64,000 nt of DNA from Monomorium pharaonis (Eukaryota > Arthropoda > Insecta > Hymenoptera > Formicidae). Within the stretch, counting starts at the first letter, position 1. Every line of letters begins with the position of its first letter. The position numbers and the translations under genes are program-made. The stretch spans positions 26,566,856 through 26,630,855 of the forward strand of contig NC_050470.1 of the NCBI RefSeq assembly GCF_013373865.1. Direction: 5' to 3'. Positions 1-14,300 of the stretch are shown in pieces. Below the pieces are notes generated by a model. It searched no databases and was not told where the DNA came from. It saw nothing but the letters and a program-made list of their open reading frames with translations.

Positions 1-2230
1 GAGTTGTGGATTTTGGAGTATTTAGTGAATTATCGTTATATATTTTTATTATTTTAACTACTTTTAATGTCTCTTTAGTTTTTTCTTTTTTTTCTTTCTC
101 TCTCCAAAGAGCAACATCCGCATCTGTGTCTTCCAAATATTTACATCAGTTAATATCAGTTTAAATAAAGAGAGAACAGACACCAGATAAAAATATCTCG
201 ATAATTATTGTTAATTTTTTGGTCATGTAATAAATTCTGAAATAGAAAGTTTACAAATTAAGAACAGTTTGTAGCAACATTTAAAGCGCACTATCTAAAA
301 TAATTTTATAATGCTAAATTTATTTTAAGTAAATTAATTTGTTAAAAAGCTGCTAATAGTTATTTTTATTCGATAATTGTCTATTCCATTTGATTTGTAC
401 ATCGATTTGTGCAGTGACATTTGAACCGAATAATATCATGTGTAGTTCTTAGTATAAAGTTCATAAACTCGACAGCGCATACTAACGAGTTTCTTACAAA
501 TGTTATTATCGAGTTATGCTCGTTCAAATGTCTTCAATGAATTGCACATCGATTTCTTGTATCCAATAAAAACGCCAGATGTATATGTCGCCCGGTTATA
601 CATACTGACGCAAAGTACAAAGGACGATATAATTATGTAAATATTTGTATGACTGCGATAAATTGTGGTCGAAACTGACAGAATCAAAAAAAGAATATAA
701 TCCGATTATTTCCGGCTGGTTATCGCCCGACGAAATTACGTATTCAGCCATACTTCGATGCTGATGCGTAGCAGACGCGTGGGCGGTGACGATCTTGAAT
801 TACTGTTAAGAGACATTATCCTACAAGGAAGTTATTGGTCCATGAAGCCTGCGTCTCGCTTTAAAGTTTAATTATAGACGAAAGTGAAACGTCGTTACTC
901 AAAATGCTATTTTTTAGGGGGTGGGGATTAAACCGAGTAACAGCAAAATCTTGAGTTTAGAAAATTTTAGTAACAATAAATATTTAACAGATTTTTAGTT
1001 TATAATAATATTAGCGATTTTATAAGAAAGGAAAAATATCTTTGTTCTAACAAAGACTTAGAACTTTACAAAAAAGGATAAATTACATAATAAAATTAAT
1101 CTTTTATTTTAATGCATTTAATTACACATAGAATGAAATATATCTAATTTTCTGAAAAGACTGGTGTATCACGAAATCGGATTTATTTTAAATTTCTGGA
1201 AAATTGAGGATTCTCTTCTGCTACGATAGTATCCTTCGCATCAAGGGAAAGTATAGAGGTTTCTTTATTCATGTCTACTTCATGCGTGATCATTCTCACG
1301 TGTTTCAGCGACACGTAGCACAAGTTAGTTAGCAATGCGTGAGAGCGACGATTGTTTGCTTATCTTACGTCATAAACGGAACGACCTGCTACTGCATAAT
1401 AGAGATAATAACGATAATAACGATGCCGTTCGAGTTACAAAATGGTTTCCCATTGCATACTAATTTTGGTGTAAGCCATAAATTTAGAAAAAAAATTTGC
1501 ATTTTCAAAGACAAAGTTGAGTATTTTACTTTTGTCTATAATTAAACATTAAAGAGACACAGATTTGCTATTGAAATTACATACTGCAAATATTTTATAC
1601 AGAATGTCACCGTACACTGTGCCCGTCCGACCTTTCCGGGCCACTAGAATCATCAATTGACCTTTTCGTTAATGTCCCAGTGAAACGTAATACTGCTGGG
1701 ACAATAACGGCCCATATATTACTGTTCTTCCACCAGGATGTATCGCATGTATCGCAAATTAGAAACATAGTCAAATGTAATTCGATTATTTGTACACAGT
1801 AAAAAATTGATATTATTAAACTCGTCAAAACTTTTTTCAAAGAAGTAAAAGAAGTTATAGAAATTTCTGAATACGCGCGATGAGTCTGCATTAAAATTTT
1901 CCGTTTATCATCGAGAATGTAATTAACTCTATTCTGTTTTCTGATTAATACAAGCATTCCCTTGACATGTACAATTTTGCGCCGAAATAATGTCACTGAA
2001 TGTTGTCGTGCTTCAGCGAGATATTGGCGATAATCTCATAGCGTTAAACCGCTGTAGCACTTTGTCCCGTCGCGTCATGTCGAGTCGTGTCCCGCGATAG
2101 AATCGACACCCTCATTTAAACACAGCAACACGATATTTCGCTCTCCCGTGGACCGTCATGTTCCGGGCGTCGCGCGTCGTAACGATGGAAATTCTACAGT
2201 TTATTGTTGGTCCCGATAAACGCCGCGCGT

Positions 2231-2260
2231 ACATACATACATACATACATACATACACAT
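2231..2260. repeat. (ACAT)n microsatellite
   Basis: About six uninterrupted ACAT units followed by a degenerate end. It accounts for the Tyr/Val/Cys/Met repeats seen in the local open frames, which argues against those frames being genes. Confidence 0.95.
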
Positions 2261-3243
2261 CTGCTCTGTAAAAGCACGCCGATAGCACGCCGTGAGAAAC
2301 GGTACCCGAGGTGTAGTACGCCTTTGGCCAATGTGCTCGCGAAACGTGCGCGGCCCGATCGCTTAAAGAGGAGACTTCGTAGCACGAGCACGAAGCGGAG
2401 CAGACATGCAGCCTGAATTTCTTTCGTGAACAAACGGCGACAGCGGGAACGGCCGCGCGCATAGCTGGGCTCGCAGTTGATGTCGACGTTGAGGTTTTGC
2501 TCGTATAGCTCGTATAATCCCCCACCAGGGCTCGTTTGCTCAGGAAATGGAAGATCTCCGCTCGCAATTTTCGGTCTAACAAAGAGTGATACACCGGGTT
2601 TATCGCCGGTTAGCCGCTATAAAGATACTCGATTTACTTGCAATTCTAAACTGGTCCTTTTACTATTGTTTTGTTATATTTCCCAAGTATACATTTAGAT
2701 ATGTAAATGAATACTTTTTGTAATTCTGAAATAAACCGAGAAAGAGAGAGTATTTATTCATTATTTAAATTTATACAATATACAAAATTCAGTGGCAAGC
2801 CTCGATATTTTATTAATATCCATTTTGTTTTTGAGCAACGATTAATCTATTTTAATTCCAATACATTTTACACAAAACGTTTTCGTTTTTATTTCCTTTT
2901 TGCAATTTTACGTAGGTATAAAATTTTTTACACAGTTATTTGCATTTCACTGGTGCACACGCGGTCGAGAATATCCGGGATTATACAATGCATTTGGTCG
3001 ATGGAAAAAGGGGAGTGTTCCTCCGTTAAATCGGGGCTGTACAAATGTCGAGGTTTCGCTGCCGGTATAATCTCGATCTTGCGCGCCAGGTCGTTTATCC
3101 TCCCCGAAGCGATGCTGCGGAGGAGAGGATACGTCCGGCTTCGCTCTCCCTCGCGCGGTCTACCACGTCCGTACGTACTTTAGAGCGCACTGTCGTCGGC
3201 TGTTTGAAAACCGACCACAGAAAGTCCTTGCTTATTCCCTCCG

Positions 3244-3300
3244 CCCCCCCCCCTCTCTCTCTCTCTCTTTCTCTCTCTATCTATCTATCTATCTCTATCT
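3244..3300. repeat. Poly-C / (CT)n / (CTAT)n compound microsatellite
   Basis: A run of C passes into CT repeats and then ATCT repeats. Leu/Ser and Tyr/Ile-rich translations over this tract are a by-product. Confidence 0.95.
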
Positions 3301-5601
3301 TTTTATTTCTTTTCCTTCTCTTCTTTCTCTCTACATATTAGAAGTAACTCTAATATGAACTAGGATTTTTATCGCTCAGTCCTCTTGATTGCCTAACGAA
3401 CCGAGGCCGATGACAGATAAATGCGGAGGTCACGTCATCTCGTGAAAGAACACCGGCCACGGGTCTCAAATATTAACCAGATAAGTCGCTTGAACAGCTC
3501 CGCGGGAGGTGTTTACGTCGGAGTAAACATATGTAACGCTGATTATTACAGACGGTCACGCGCGGGACGCGCCAGTCGGGAAGACGAAAAGTCTCAGGAG
3601 AGATTATCTCGCCGCGATATCTGCGAGAGGCTGGAAGTGACATCTTTCCCGAGTGCATCGGGCGTGCAGTGTCATTTACGCGCCGCGAAAGATAGGCGGA
3701 TGGTCGGTTTAATGCGCTGAATACGAGCGATAATCCTTCCAGTCGTTCGGTCTGACGTTACGACCGGAGCTTCCCGCGACGGATAAAGAGATGTAAGCGA
3801 AAATTGTGGAACACAATTACCGTTACGAACGCGAGCGGAACGCATTCTCACAGGAAGCGGTGACTTTTGCTATTATTATTATCATCATCGGCGTAATTCA
3901 TAACTCGCATTTGTCTACGCGATAGTGCGTGGTGCCGGGGAACATTTATTAGCTCCCTCCGACGATCTGGGAACCGGCGGAACCTCGGCCGAACATTTTC
4001 GCATTAACATTAACCTGCGAGATTAATGGCACGCGGAAATCCTCGCGGCACGCTGGAAAGAAACCGAGAGATCGTAATCGGCCAGATCGAGGACCGTGTG
4101 TGTTCGTGAGAACATCGCCGTGGCCGCGCTCCGTCGTTGTCATCGAGAAACCGTACACATTTTATGCACTCGATATATCGATATTCTTGCAACGGTACGA
4201 AATCCAGTACGCGCTCGAAACACGATACACCAGGAACGGAAGTGCCGATATCGAGGAGAAAGAGCAATGAGCCCTTGGTCATTCGGAGTGGACGTTGAAA
4301 CGAGTTAGGTTTCAAGTATAAGGATTTGAGCACGAAAAACGAGACTTTCCCGCGGGCTAAGTGCTTGAACTCGTAAAACCTCCGTATAATTTGTGGGTTT
4401 TCTTTGCTTTTCTTCCCTTCTTTTTTCCAGTGGCTCGAATATTATCGATTTAAAGCCAATAGTTTCAGAAATAGAGAACACAATCCGATCGACATTGCGT
4501 GTAAAAAGTAGGAAATGTAACTTTTTTTTTAATTTACAACGATTACTAATAATTAGTCCTTTTGTTGGCTAAACAGTATGACACATTAATTCTTTAATTG
4601 AATAACAAATTTCTTTTATCTTTAAAAACACCGTGAACGAATACAAAGGTATACATTCAAGTTTCTTTTTATTTCGAAAGGGAGAATTATGTTAGTGCGC
4701 TACGAATGAACACGTGAGACGAATTGATGTCGTTTTCAAAGTTCTTGAAAGGATTCCGCGGTTTATCGACGAAGTCACGCGAATTCGAGGCGTGGATTTT
4801 GTAAGTCGAAGTCAGGACGCAAGGGAAATATTACTACGGGTTTACCGAATGGGCCAATAAATCTTCATACTTAGTACCATCGGCGCGGAAAATGCTGCCA
4901 GCTTTCGAATGCATTATTATCATTAAGCACGATAATTATCGAGATATTACGCAAATTATTTATAAATGAAGATATTTTATACTTTTTCTATCGAAGAATT
5001 TCTCTCTTATTGTAAGTTTATTGAATATTAGCTAAGTAAAACGCAGTATAAATTCCAACTTGATTTGATAATAATAATGTGCTAATATAAGAGTAATGAT
5101 GTATATAATTTTTTTAATTGTAATATACGAATTATCAATTTTTGATCAAGTACGGAGTGCCGACGAAGAATTTCAGTGAAAAATCGGCTGTGACGTGCCA
5201 TGTGTCAATATAATTTCGTATGAGCTGCTCCGGTCACATGCTTCAGTCGAATGGATAGCAACGATGAATGATGCACCCACGTGACCGGTTGGTGCAACGA
5301 CGGCATCCCCGACGATGAAGAGTGCATCAGAACCGGCTGCACGTCGTCGTGGCTATTATCGCGCGACCTTCTCTCGCACTTTGCTGCGCGTCATCGACTA
5401 TTTATGCACCTAAGAAAGAGCTTTCGAGAACTCACTCGCAGAAACAAGAGAGAAAGAGAGAAAGAGAACTTGGACCTGGCTCGCGGTGATATTTGAAGGA
5501 GCGAAGAGAAACGTGGTTCCCTCTTCTTCCACCTCTTCGACTCATCTTCTCCTCCGCGTAGCGTCGAGATAAAGAGACGTCGGGGAAGTTCGACGCGAGG
5601 A

Positions 5602-5616
5602 ATGCCCGCGGGATGA
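5602..5616 (+). promoter_or_regulatory. Candidate 4-codon upstream ORF overlapping the tensin start
   Basis: ATG-CCC-GCG-GGA-TGA begins 11 bases before the proposed start codon at 5613 and ends in an ATGA overlap, its stop sharing bases with the main ATG. If the 5613 exon is real, ribosomes starting at 5602 would terminate directly on the main start, an arrangement compatible with termination-reinitiation or repression. Seen directly; function inferred. Confidence 0.35.
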
Positions 5617-5663
5617 AGGCCAAGATACCGCAGAAAGAACTGGACGACCTCTTCGACGACGAG
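5613..5663 (+). CDS. by: Probable 5' start exon of tensin, long isoform
   Basis: A 17-codon open segment starts at the first ATG in its frame after an in-frame TAG at 5559-5561 and ends GAG|gtacgc, a plausible donor. It reads MKAKIPQKELDDLFDDE, acidic at the C-terminal end, and closes in phase 0. That matches the phase-0 acceptor at 9429, so joining gives a continuous frame (DDLFDDE-GARFRDTSQQ). G at -3 gives a fair start context. I do not recognise the peptide as a known domain. Assignment to tensin rests on strand, phase and lack of another candidate gene, so it could belong to a different upstream transcript. Confidence 0.5.
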
Positions 5664-8600
5664 GTACGCGGTAAGATCGTTCGATAGGCAACGCGGCAAA
5701 TCCGAAGGGACTTCAATTCGGCGCGCGATCGTTTCCTCCTCAACGCGCCGCGCGATTTTTACGATCGTGCGATTAGTCCTCGCTCGAAGACAGACGGGGC
5801 CGATTGGCATGCCAACACTTCGTCGGCACGTCAAGCGTGTTTAATTTTAATGACGCGGGAATAACAAACGCGTCATGACGTGGCTCTCGAGGGAACGAAG
5901 AAGATAGAGTGCCAGCTTCCCTTCTGAATATAATAAGTGTTTTATATCTTATCCCCTTAGATTATCTGTGATTTTCTTTTTTATATTACTCGTATAAGTG
6001 AAATTGAAGACGAGCGATGTATGAAATATAATTTTTTAATTATCGACGACAATGTTAATTCTGGCATGGACAACAAATTTAGAAAGTGCAGCTAGCACTT
6101 TTTTTCGACAGCTGCAGCAAAAAGTTTGAAGCCGTAATATGAAATACGATCATGAATGATTTCATTGTCAGCGCGCCTCGAATTACAGCAAAATTCTAAG
6201 AACTCTCCGCGATGCACCTCAATTAGGTTCGAGAAGCGACGGTGTCGTTTCGGTTGTCAGATAACGTTGCGCGCCGTGCTCGACGTAGAACGCCGCGAAA
6301 ACGCGCGCGCGTGCGCTCACTTTCACGCTCCGACGGACACGTGATCCTGAAAAATTTTGCCAAGCGTTTAATTCGCGGGAGAACGACGTTGCACGCAAAC
6401 GAGATGACGGTCGTAACCCTTCCGCGGATAACAGGCAAAAAGCAGAATTGCGCCGCGCGTTACATTACTGCGGTGCAATCAATTTCCACCGCGTGCTCGA
6501 GTCGCGCGCACGTGTTCGCGTGGATTACGTGATAGATAACAGTCGATCTTCTCGAGCGATCGCGATAGGCAATTCAGCAGAGTACCTTTAGAGAGAAAGG
6601 ATGGCTCGCTGACATAGTCACGTTTAAATCTGTGATATATAGCTTAATGAAGTAATTTCGTTAAATTAAAATCTGTCACAGGAAAGATTTATCTTTATTT
6701 TAAATTGTATATATTCTCATAAATTTTATATTGATATATATATATTTTTCTGTACTATAGATATTGTAAGTTTTATTGGCATCGGCAAGCGACAAATTAT
6801 TTTAGCCTTTGATGATTTTTTACTTTTATTATAATAAGAATAAGAGCAAGATCTCTCTTTAATGCAACTTTAATTACAGTTTAAATACACTTTTACAACC
6901 AAAGTAGAAAACTTCACTATGTTATCTGTGAATCTAAATGATCCTACAACATAAGCAGCTAAGTTTTCGCAATGTCACGGTACGAACCATACGCTTCATT
7001 ATGAACAACAGCGTCGGAAGAGAGTTTTGTTTCGCAACATTGGCGCTTTATCCGCTATAAATCGTGATTTAACTGAAGCGCCATTTAAACCGCGCCTTTG
7101 TTTACGATGAAAACGATCGCGCCCCGCACACGTTCCGCTGTACCGTATCCGGTAGTCGACCTCCGCGTAGATCGTCCGGATCGCCATGTGAATGCCACGT
7201 ATCTGACTGATCTCGATCGTGCTGGATCACTCTCAGCGCGCAGCGTCATGAAAGACGGAGACTAAATCACAGCTGGCCCGTTAGTCTCGATCGTGCACGT
7301 TTACGTGAGCGGCGTGGTACGCACACGAAAGCGTCCCCATTCGGTCTCTCGCACATTGGGATTCACATACGTCGAGATTTCGTCCGGAACACATATCGGG
7401 TGAAACATAAATTTCTCCCTCTGTTTTTATTGTTTTCCATATAAATTTTATATACGAAGAAAGTTATAAATTCTTGATACATCCCTCTTTTCCCACATTG
7501 AAGATGCATTTTCTTAGCAGAACTTTCCATTTGCTAAACGTTTACTTTACCGTAATAAGATAAATTTACATTTAATCTCAAATTTTTTGAACATTTGCAT
7601 TATATGTTCTCAGAGAACTGATATTAAAAAACTTTTATATTAAAAATTATGAATATAAAATACGTGCGTATTTTACTCAATTCTATTAGTAAAGTATTCT
7701 TGTACAATATAATATATGTTAATTATTGTACACGGTAATGTGAGTAATTTCCAATAATTACAAAAAAAGTTAACGACGATCGGCAATGTGTTCCCAGAAA
7801 TGAAATCTTTTCGAAAAATTTGGAGAATGAATTTGAATTTTCAAGCCACCATATATCTACGCATTACAGGCTCCAACTGTTTTGCCAATCCATTCCGCGA
7901 GTGTCACTTTGACCGACACGTGCACGCGGCCGTAGATTTAATATCGCGCTATGCGCGCGGTAAAGAGAAGCTCCCGAAAAATGCAACCTTTAATCGCGGC
8001 GCGCAATCTGCGGGAGATTACACGACGCGACGTGAGATATTATTATATACAATGTGGCCGCGATTGCGAGGGGAATGCCGTAGCGGATGTAAATTAGCCT
8101 CATTCCTTGCGAAATTAATTCTGAGACCGTGGCAATCGGGCGCGCCGATTTGACATGGGTGAAAAATTTTAGATTGACTCCCCGCAATTCGCCGACGTGC
8201 CCCGTACTCGCAAACGGAGGAAGGGTTTACGCACGAGTCTCAAGGGTCTGAAAAGGCAGCGTCGATTGGCAGGCGCAGGCCACGTTCGAAACACGCTCGC
8301 TCAAGGGATTCCGCTTATACGGTCCCTATTATACTCCCCCGACGCTAATTGCTATTACGGCGAGACGTTGCATAAGCGCAATTATCGCATCCGTGAGCGA
8401 CGCCGCCGTTCTTGAAGGATTGCACACGCGCACGCAATCTTTTCGTAGTTCGGCCGTGAGGTCTACGAACTTCCACACCAGGCAGCCGTCAACTCGTCAT
8501 CTTGGCAGCCGCTATAGAATTATTAATTGCAGTGGATACATGTCATAGTTTGCAACTGACACACATATTTTCTCATACATGTTAAGCTACGCACATAAAA

Positions 8601-9428
8601 TGATACCGTGATACATATACGTAAAAGGTATACTGTTGTGATACAGGAAAGAGAGAAATAAATTAACGATTATTTTTTTGACCATTTTCTTAGGCTTCAA
8701 TTCCTTGGCTCGACTCCTGTTTCAAACCTCCATTTATGATTATTTTTAATATGACGTGTTGCGCAATGTACATTTAACTTTGATCGATACTATTACACTT
8801 ATAGGATGATACTAGATAGCTAACGGTATTTTCAGATTAACGTAAAATTTAGCAGGGAATGTGACCCTATTTACGGCAATCGTATAGGTACACTATTCTA
8901 ATTAGACTTGTCAAATCGGCGAAGCGAAGCGATTGATCTCGATACAATTGTCTAGAGGCAAATATCCGAGACTAATCGAACTGTGTCATCTGATGATATG
9001 ATGTGTATGCGGGCGATCTAGTTCTTCAAGGATGCAAGTATTTAACAGCGCGTCGAAGAGACGACATACGCATAATTATCGTAAAATGACACGCGTTTGC
9101 GCACGCAAGGAAATTATTATGCTTCTACTCCGATAGAAAGAAACCTTGCGATAAATATATTTTAAATATCAATTTGCTTAATTATATTTTTAAAAATATT
9201 TTATTTTTAATTATTTTGTGAATTATTATAAGATACTACGTTTTTGAAATATTTTATTATTTATATGATTATTATATAATTACAAAGAAACTATATTCTT
9301 AATCTGAAAATAAAGGTTGACGCTCCTAATTATTCGCTCCTAAATTTCATTTAGAAAGAGAACTTTTTATCTTATCTCACCTCGTCTTCTAAAATCTTTA
9401 ATAAGAAATTATGTGCTTTTTGTTTTAG
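5664..9428 (+). other. Putative intron 1
   Basis: Begins gtacgc and ends ttttag. AT-rich with CpG-rich patches near 6150-6560, 6990-7390 and 7860-8500. Open frames in those patches, including one at 7788-8153, show no recognisable domain and overlap frames on the opposite strand. I see nothing further. Confidence 0.5.
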
Positions 9429-9608
9429 GGCGCGCGGTTCCGAGACACCTCGCAGCAAATCCATAAACAATGGCAAGCCGATCCAACAAGGGCATTTCCA
9501 ACAGTCGGCGGTGTCACTGCGAATTCGCCTTCACCGGCATCAGGAGAGCTCTCCACGCCAAATTCCACTCCCAGCCCTAGCCCTAGTCCGACTAATCATC
9601 AAGTCACG
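9429..9608 (+). CDS. by: Probable tensin N-terminal exon, Ser/Pro/Thr-rich
   Basis: An open 180-nt block (60 codons, phase 0 at both ends) flanked by ttttag and ACG|gtaagt, a near-consensus donor. It starts GARFRDTSQQIHKQWQADP and its second half is low-complexity (SPSPASGELSTPNSTPSPSP, then SPTNHQVT), as in a disordered linker. Codon choice is regular and G/C-ending compared with the AT-rich DNA on both sides, which supports coding. Phase fits the exon at 5613 upstream and the exon at 33860 downstream. No domain is recognised. It would add a disordered, possibly phosphorylated tail before the phosphatase-like domain. Membership in tensin is inferred from phase and strand. Confidence 0.65.
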
Positions 9609-11304
9609 GTAAGTACTATTGTCAAACAAATTATGCCTGATGTAACACAATACAGAAACGACAATTTCATCTTGATGTTTTATAATTTGCAAGATTCAAT
9701 TTCAAGAAAGAAAATAAGGCGCGTAATTTCTTTAATGATATGGCATAAGTTTCTTCAAACTACTAGGAAATATAAATTATTTGATATTTTTGTATATTTA
9801 TATTTCTAAAGAATTTACTAATCAATATTGACATTTTAATTGCGCTATATTTATGCAATTTTATAAACAAAAGACGGATATAATTTAGATATAATTTTGA
9901 AGTATAATTTAGAATTGAATTTTTTTTCACGATGCTTTATCCTCTTGCGAATAACGTTCTTCCAATCTCGCGTACCTCTACCGTGAAATCACGAGCGACA
10001 TTTTGCGATTCCACCTGAGTTCGCGGCGCTCTGTGCTTCACGAAAAAGGTAACGAGAAACAATTTCTTCCGACACGACCGTCGTGCAAAATGTTGAGCTG
10101 TAGGTCGCGCAGCGGGATGCGAACTGATGACATTTTCCTCGAAAGACCAATAAACTTTTATCTCGGTTATACGCGAAATGCAACGAGTAGTCTTTGTGCC
10201 TTTTTGTGGTGCAAGCTTCGTGCAAGTGAGCGCCGCGTCGAGCCGGGGCCTGAAATCCTCTGGGGTATATCAACTGCCATTTGAGATTCCGTCGTCCATG
10301 TAGGTCGGAGATTGAGGTATTGCTGAGCTTTCGTAGAACGCTGTAGATACGCGATACACGTTCAATGTGCATTTTGCATACGTTCAATGTTGCAATCGAT
10401 TTCAACCGACAGACAACGCCTGACAGTTGTATCTGAAATATTTTTGGTTACAAACCCGCGTATTAAAAAAATTAATGAAAATAATACTTTGACACAACGA
10501 CAACACTGTTCAGCGTGTATTCACATTTTTGGGGGGCAATATTTGCAAATTGGGTATTTAATTGTACAATTTTTTATTGTGAAATATTTAATTTTGCAAA
10601 AATGCTTTATAATTGGAGTATTCAAAGCGAAAACTTTCTCGAAAAATAAGGAATTTCGAAGTTGAATGTACTAAATTTTTCTTCTTCCTTTACATATCGT
10701 GCATCTCAATTCTGTGTATTGCTATAGCGATACTTGCGTCACTACAGAAGACGTATGTCTTCTGTCTGGCGAGGCACATACAGGTTTACGCACAGCATTG
10801 TTCCCGCGAGACTATCGGTATGCAAGCCGTACATCCAATTGAACCGGTCGAGCAGTCAAGGGGGTGGTTACCCCCGACGATGGTGCCATTGTACTCCGCG
10901 CTGTGGGATCTGGTTCTGGGTCAGCGTGGCTTAATGAGAAACTATCGGGCTTATATATACGTGGCCACCGCGGCACACTCGTTATGCAAAACTCGCACAC
11001 AAATTGAATTTCTCCCGGCGACGCGAGTTTGTCTTTTATGGAATTAAGTCTCGCCCGTCGCGCCAAGGGGAGAATGTTTGACGTGACGTTTGGGGATTAA
11101 GGTCGTCCCATTCGCGCGACTGGCGGATGAAGATCTCTTCTTGGTCGCGCCGTCGGAAAACGGACTAAGACAGCGAATACGTAATTGCGAAATTAGCGCC
11201 AGCATTGTTACCGGGAAACGGAATTAGAATTTATTTCTCACAGCCTGATTTCTATCTGACTGTGATTTCTGAAGCTTTACATTTGTCAGGTATTTCTTAA
11301 AAGA

Positions 11305-11312
11305 CAGAGAGA

Positions 11313-11361
<49 letters not shown>
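11305..11361. repeat. (GA)n microsatellite
   Basis: A long GA tract with a few AA interruptions at its left end; the right 35-40 bases are pure. Confidence 0.95.
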
Positions 11362-11365
<4 letters not shown>

Positions 11366-14300
11366 TTGAATAAACATGTAATATAGAAATTAAGTAACTG
11401 ATTAGTACTGCTGTTTATATCAGAGGATATAAAAATACCGAATTCTAATTAGATTTAAAATAGATACTTGTTGGAACATTTATTAAAAAACACACTGTTG
11501 AACAATCCTCATATCTTCCACCAGATCTAGTACCGCAAATGAAATACCAACCGCAAATAATGCATCCTGTCAACTTACAGCGGTTTATTACCATAGTTGT
11601 GATTGCGGTGATACCGCATGCGTGTTTACCGTTGTCATTTACCTCGCTTGTACAACAAGCTGCGGAAAAATAAGATGCTCGTCATTTGAACGGTAATTCA
11701 GGACACCAAGAATCCTGTTTTTGCAGATTTTATCTCGGCAGATAAAACTGCTGTGTAACTTGCACTCGTGTCGCAATATCTTACACTAATATTGTTTTTA
11801 CACAATTCCATCGCAAACTTATCTTTCATAAAAGGTTACTCTTGATACATCTACTAAATCGATACGGTGACATCAACGTTATCAATATGTTAAAAAACCC
11901 GCGATTATCTCCTTTTTTATATTGCCGACCTAATTATGTAATTATGACCTGACTTTCGCATTAGTTAGCAACCTTCAAGCGGATATGATGCATTATGATA
12001 CATTACATATCTGATAAAAAAAAAAGAGTTATCAGTGCACAAAGAAAAGCAGCAGTGTAAGAATTATTCTTTAGTTTTATTGTTTAGTTTTACTATTTAT
12101 TAGCAATTTAGAAAAAATAAGAATAAGATAAAAATATATTGAAATTTGTGATTAAAATTGTATTGTGTATTACGCAAAAATATTGTTAGTATTTAAATAC
12201 TTTAGTGTTTAAATACTTTTATTGATGAATTATTTAGAACAGTAATTTTTTTATTTGAATTTTTAGTATCAGAACAATTGTTTCAATATATTTGAAATTC
12301 TCTCTTTATTATTTTTGTACATTTAATCTTAATACATTTGAAGATTGAAATTTCCATTTACGTATAACATTTGTCTGATGTAACATTAATCAAATTTTGC
12401 AGCACAAATCGAATTATCCGGCGCAGTTCAATTATGCGTGCAATTGCAGTTTGATGTCATTAACACATTAGCACTGATTAAAGACGGGCATCGATATCGT
12501 TACTCCCTTCGGGAAATACCTTATTTACGTAATAGAGATGCCAAACGAACAAGAAACCATTCATTTTAACGCTAACTGGAGCAACTCCGACAACCTCAAT
12601 AATGATAACGATAATGGCAATTTATCATAATGTAGTTAGCACATAGTTAATAATTTTTATTAATTAGTAATTTTTGTTAACATTTGTGCCAGGTAGCAAA
12701 GCAAGAAGAAAATTTAAATGTAAAAGATAAATAGAGATGAATATTTCTAACGAATAGAGTATACTGTTTGTTTAAATAAAGCCTACTTGGTAACGCAATA
12801 TGACGTTTTTCAGGAGATTGAAACGATCGCACAGTTACTGTTATTAATGCTAATTAATGTCGCTATATTATTATGTCAAACAAATACGTGATATTTACAT
12901 ATAGCCGACACCAATTAGCAGAGTTGGTTATTGCTACATTGAATTAGTTGAGCATTGTATAACTCTCCATTAGCAAGGCACTCTGTTATACCGAGGTGTC
13001 TTTATTTACCAAAAAGCTGTTTTATCTCATCTCCAAACCAGAGTTGTTAAGACCGCGAAAACATAAGCTAATTTCTTTTTAAGTAGCTATATTTTTTGTA
13101 GTTATCCTAAACTATATTTAGCGGTTCTCTCTCTTTCTCTCTCTCTCTGTCTTTCTCTTTCTAGAGACGTATATTCCACCGCATAGAAACGCGCGGGTGT
13201 ATTATCGTTGCTATAAATAGTATCATACCATACACCATAGGACGTAATTTACCAGACGTCATAATCGGGTGCGGCGCGCGTCACGATTACACCCAGAGTG
13301 ACTGATAGCGCGAGTCGAGAATCGCCCCACACTGAAAGCCAGAGACACCAGACCCCAGATTACCCGTGATATGCAAAGAGAAGTCACTAACCCGCTCGCA
13401 AATAAGCTGCCTTAGGTAAGGTCCGTATCGGGCGGCCGTCGTAGGACTTCTGCGACAGCGTCGTCAACGGCAACAACGACGACGACGACGGCGTAGATAT
13501 AGCGTGTCGTGATTAATCCGCGGCGTTTTTTTACTGGCGCGGAGATACTCGTCGCGGCGAGTTAATTAGCCTTGTCGGGAATCCCGCGGCGCGGATCGAG
13601 AAGCGGCGGGCGCATCTTTCGCTAATTAACGTCTCAATCGCTGGGATCTCATTGCGATCAGTGAAACACCGAATACAAGCCGCGTCACGTTCGTCCCATA
13701 ACAATCGTTACGGCGACGTAACTCCGCGATGTAACGCCGCGATAACTGCGAGGGCCGCTCGTGCTGCGCTCGTAAAAGTCACCGGCTCAGCCGGAATAAT
13801 GGACCGACGTTTTAACACGGGCCTGCTCGCTTGCCACGAGCGCCGATTTTTATCACCAGATATCTGAATTCGTCGTGCTGCGAGTTATGTTGCCAACATT
13901 GCCGGAAGTTATTCCGCGCTGTGAATGTATGACGACAATAAAATTTTCACGAGCGCAGTGATTCAGAAACCTCAGGAAATTGGATTTTGATCGTTTCGAC
14001 ACGAAGAGATTAGGATGCATTATTAAATTCAAATACGTAATACAAAACTGTATCAAGTTTGTTTTATTTGTATCTCTGTATTGCAATCACTTGATATGAA
14101 CGAAAATATTATATATCGAAACGATTATATAAATATTAAATATTTCAGTACTCTTGTATGCGTTCGAGCGACGCAAATATTAAAAATACCAAACACACTC
14201 AACGATTAATCTCATCTTTTACATGCCCCGACCACTAATTTTCCATCCGCTTTAACTAAAGTTCCATTAAGGGGCTCCCTCTCTCGCCCTTCGTCCTCAT

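Larger units (their letters stand above)
1..5558. other. Upstream non-coding region
   Basis: No gene recognised. The stretch is AT-rich with CpG-rich patches near 2040-2480, 3020-3240 and 3400-4290. Open frames here fall in the GC-rich patches, overlap on both strands and show no domain, signal peptide or plausible splice context, so I treat them as chance. Two microsatellites are listed separately. The region may contain the promoter and 5' untranslated exons for the start exon at 5613, but I cannot place a transcription start. Confidence 0.6.

Noticed and set aside
13200..13420. Possible untranslated first exon ending CTTAG|gtaagg in a CpG-rich block
   Set aside because: Only a donor-like site and composition support it; no coding link and no core promoter I can point to.
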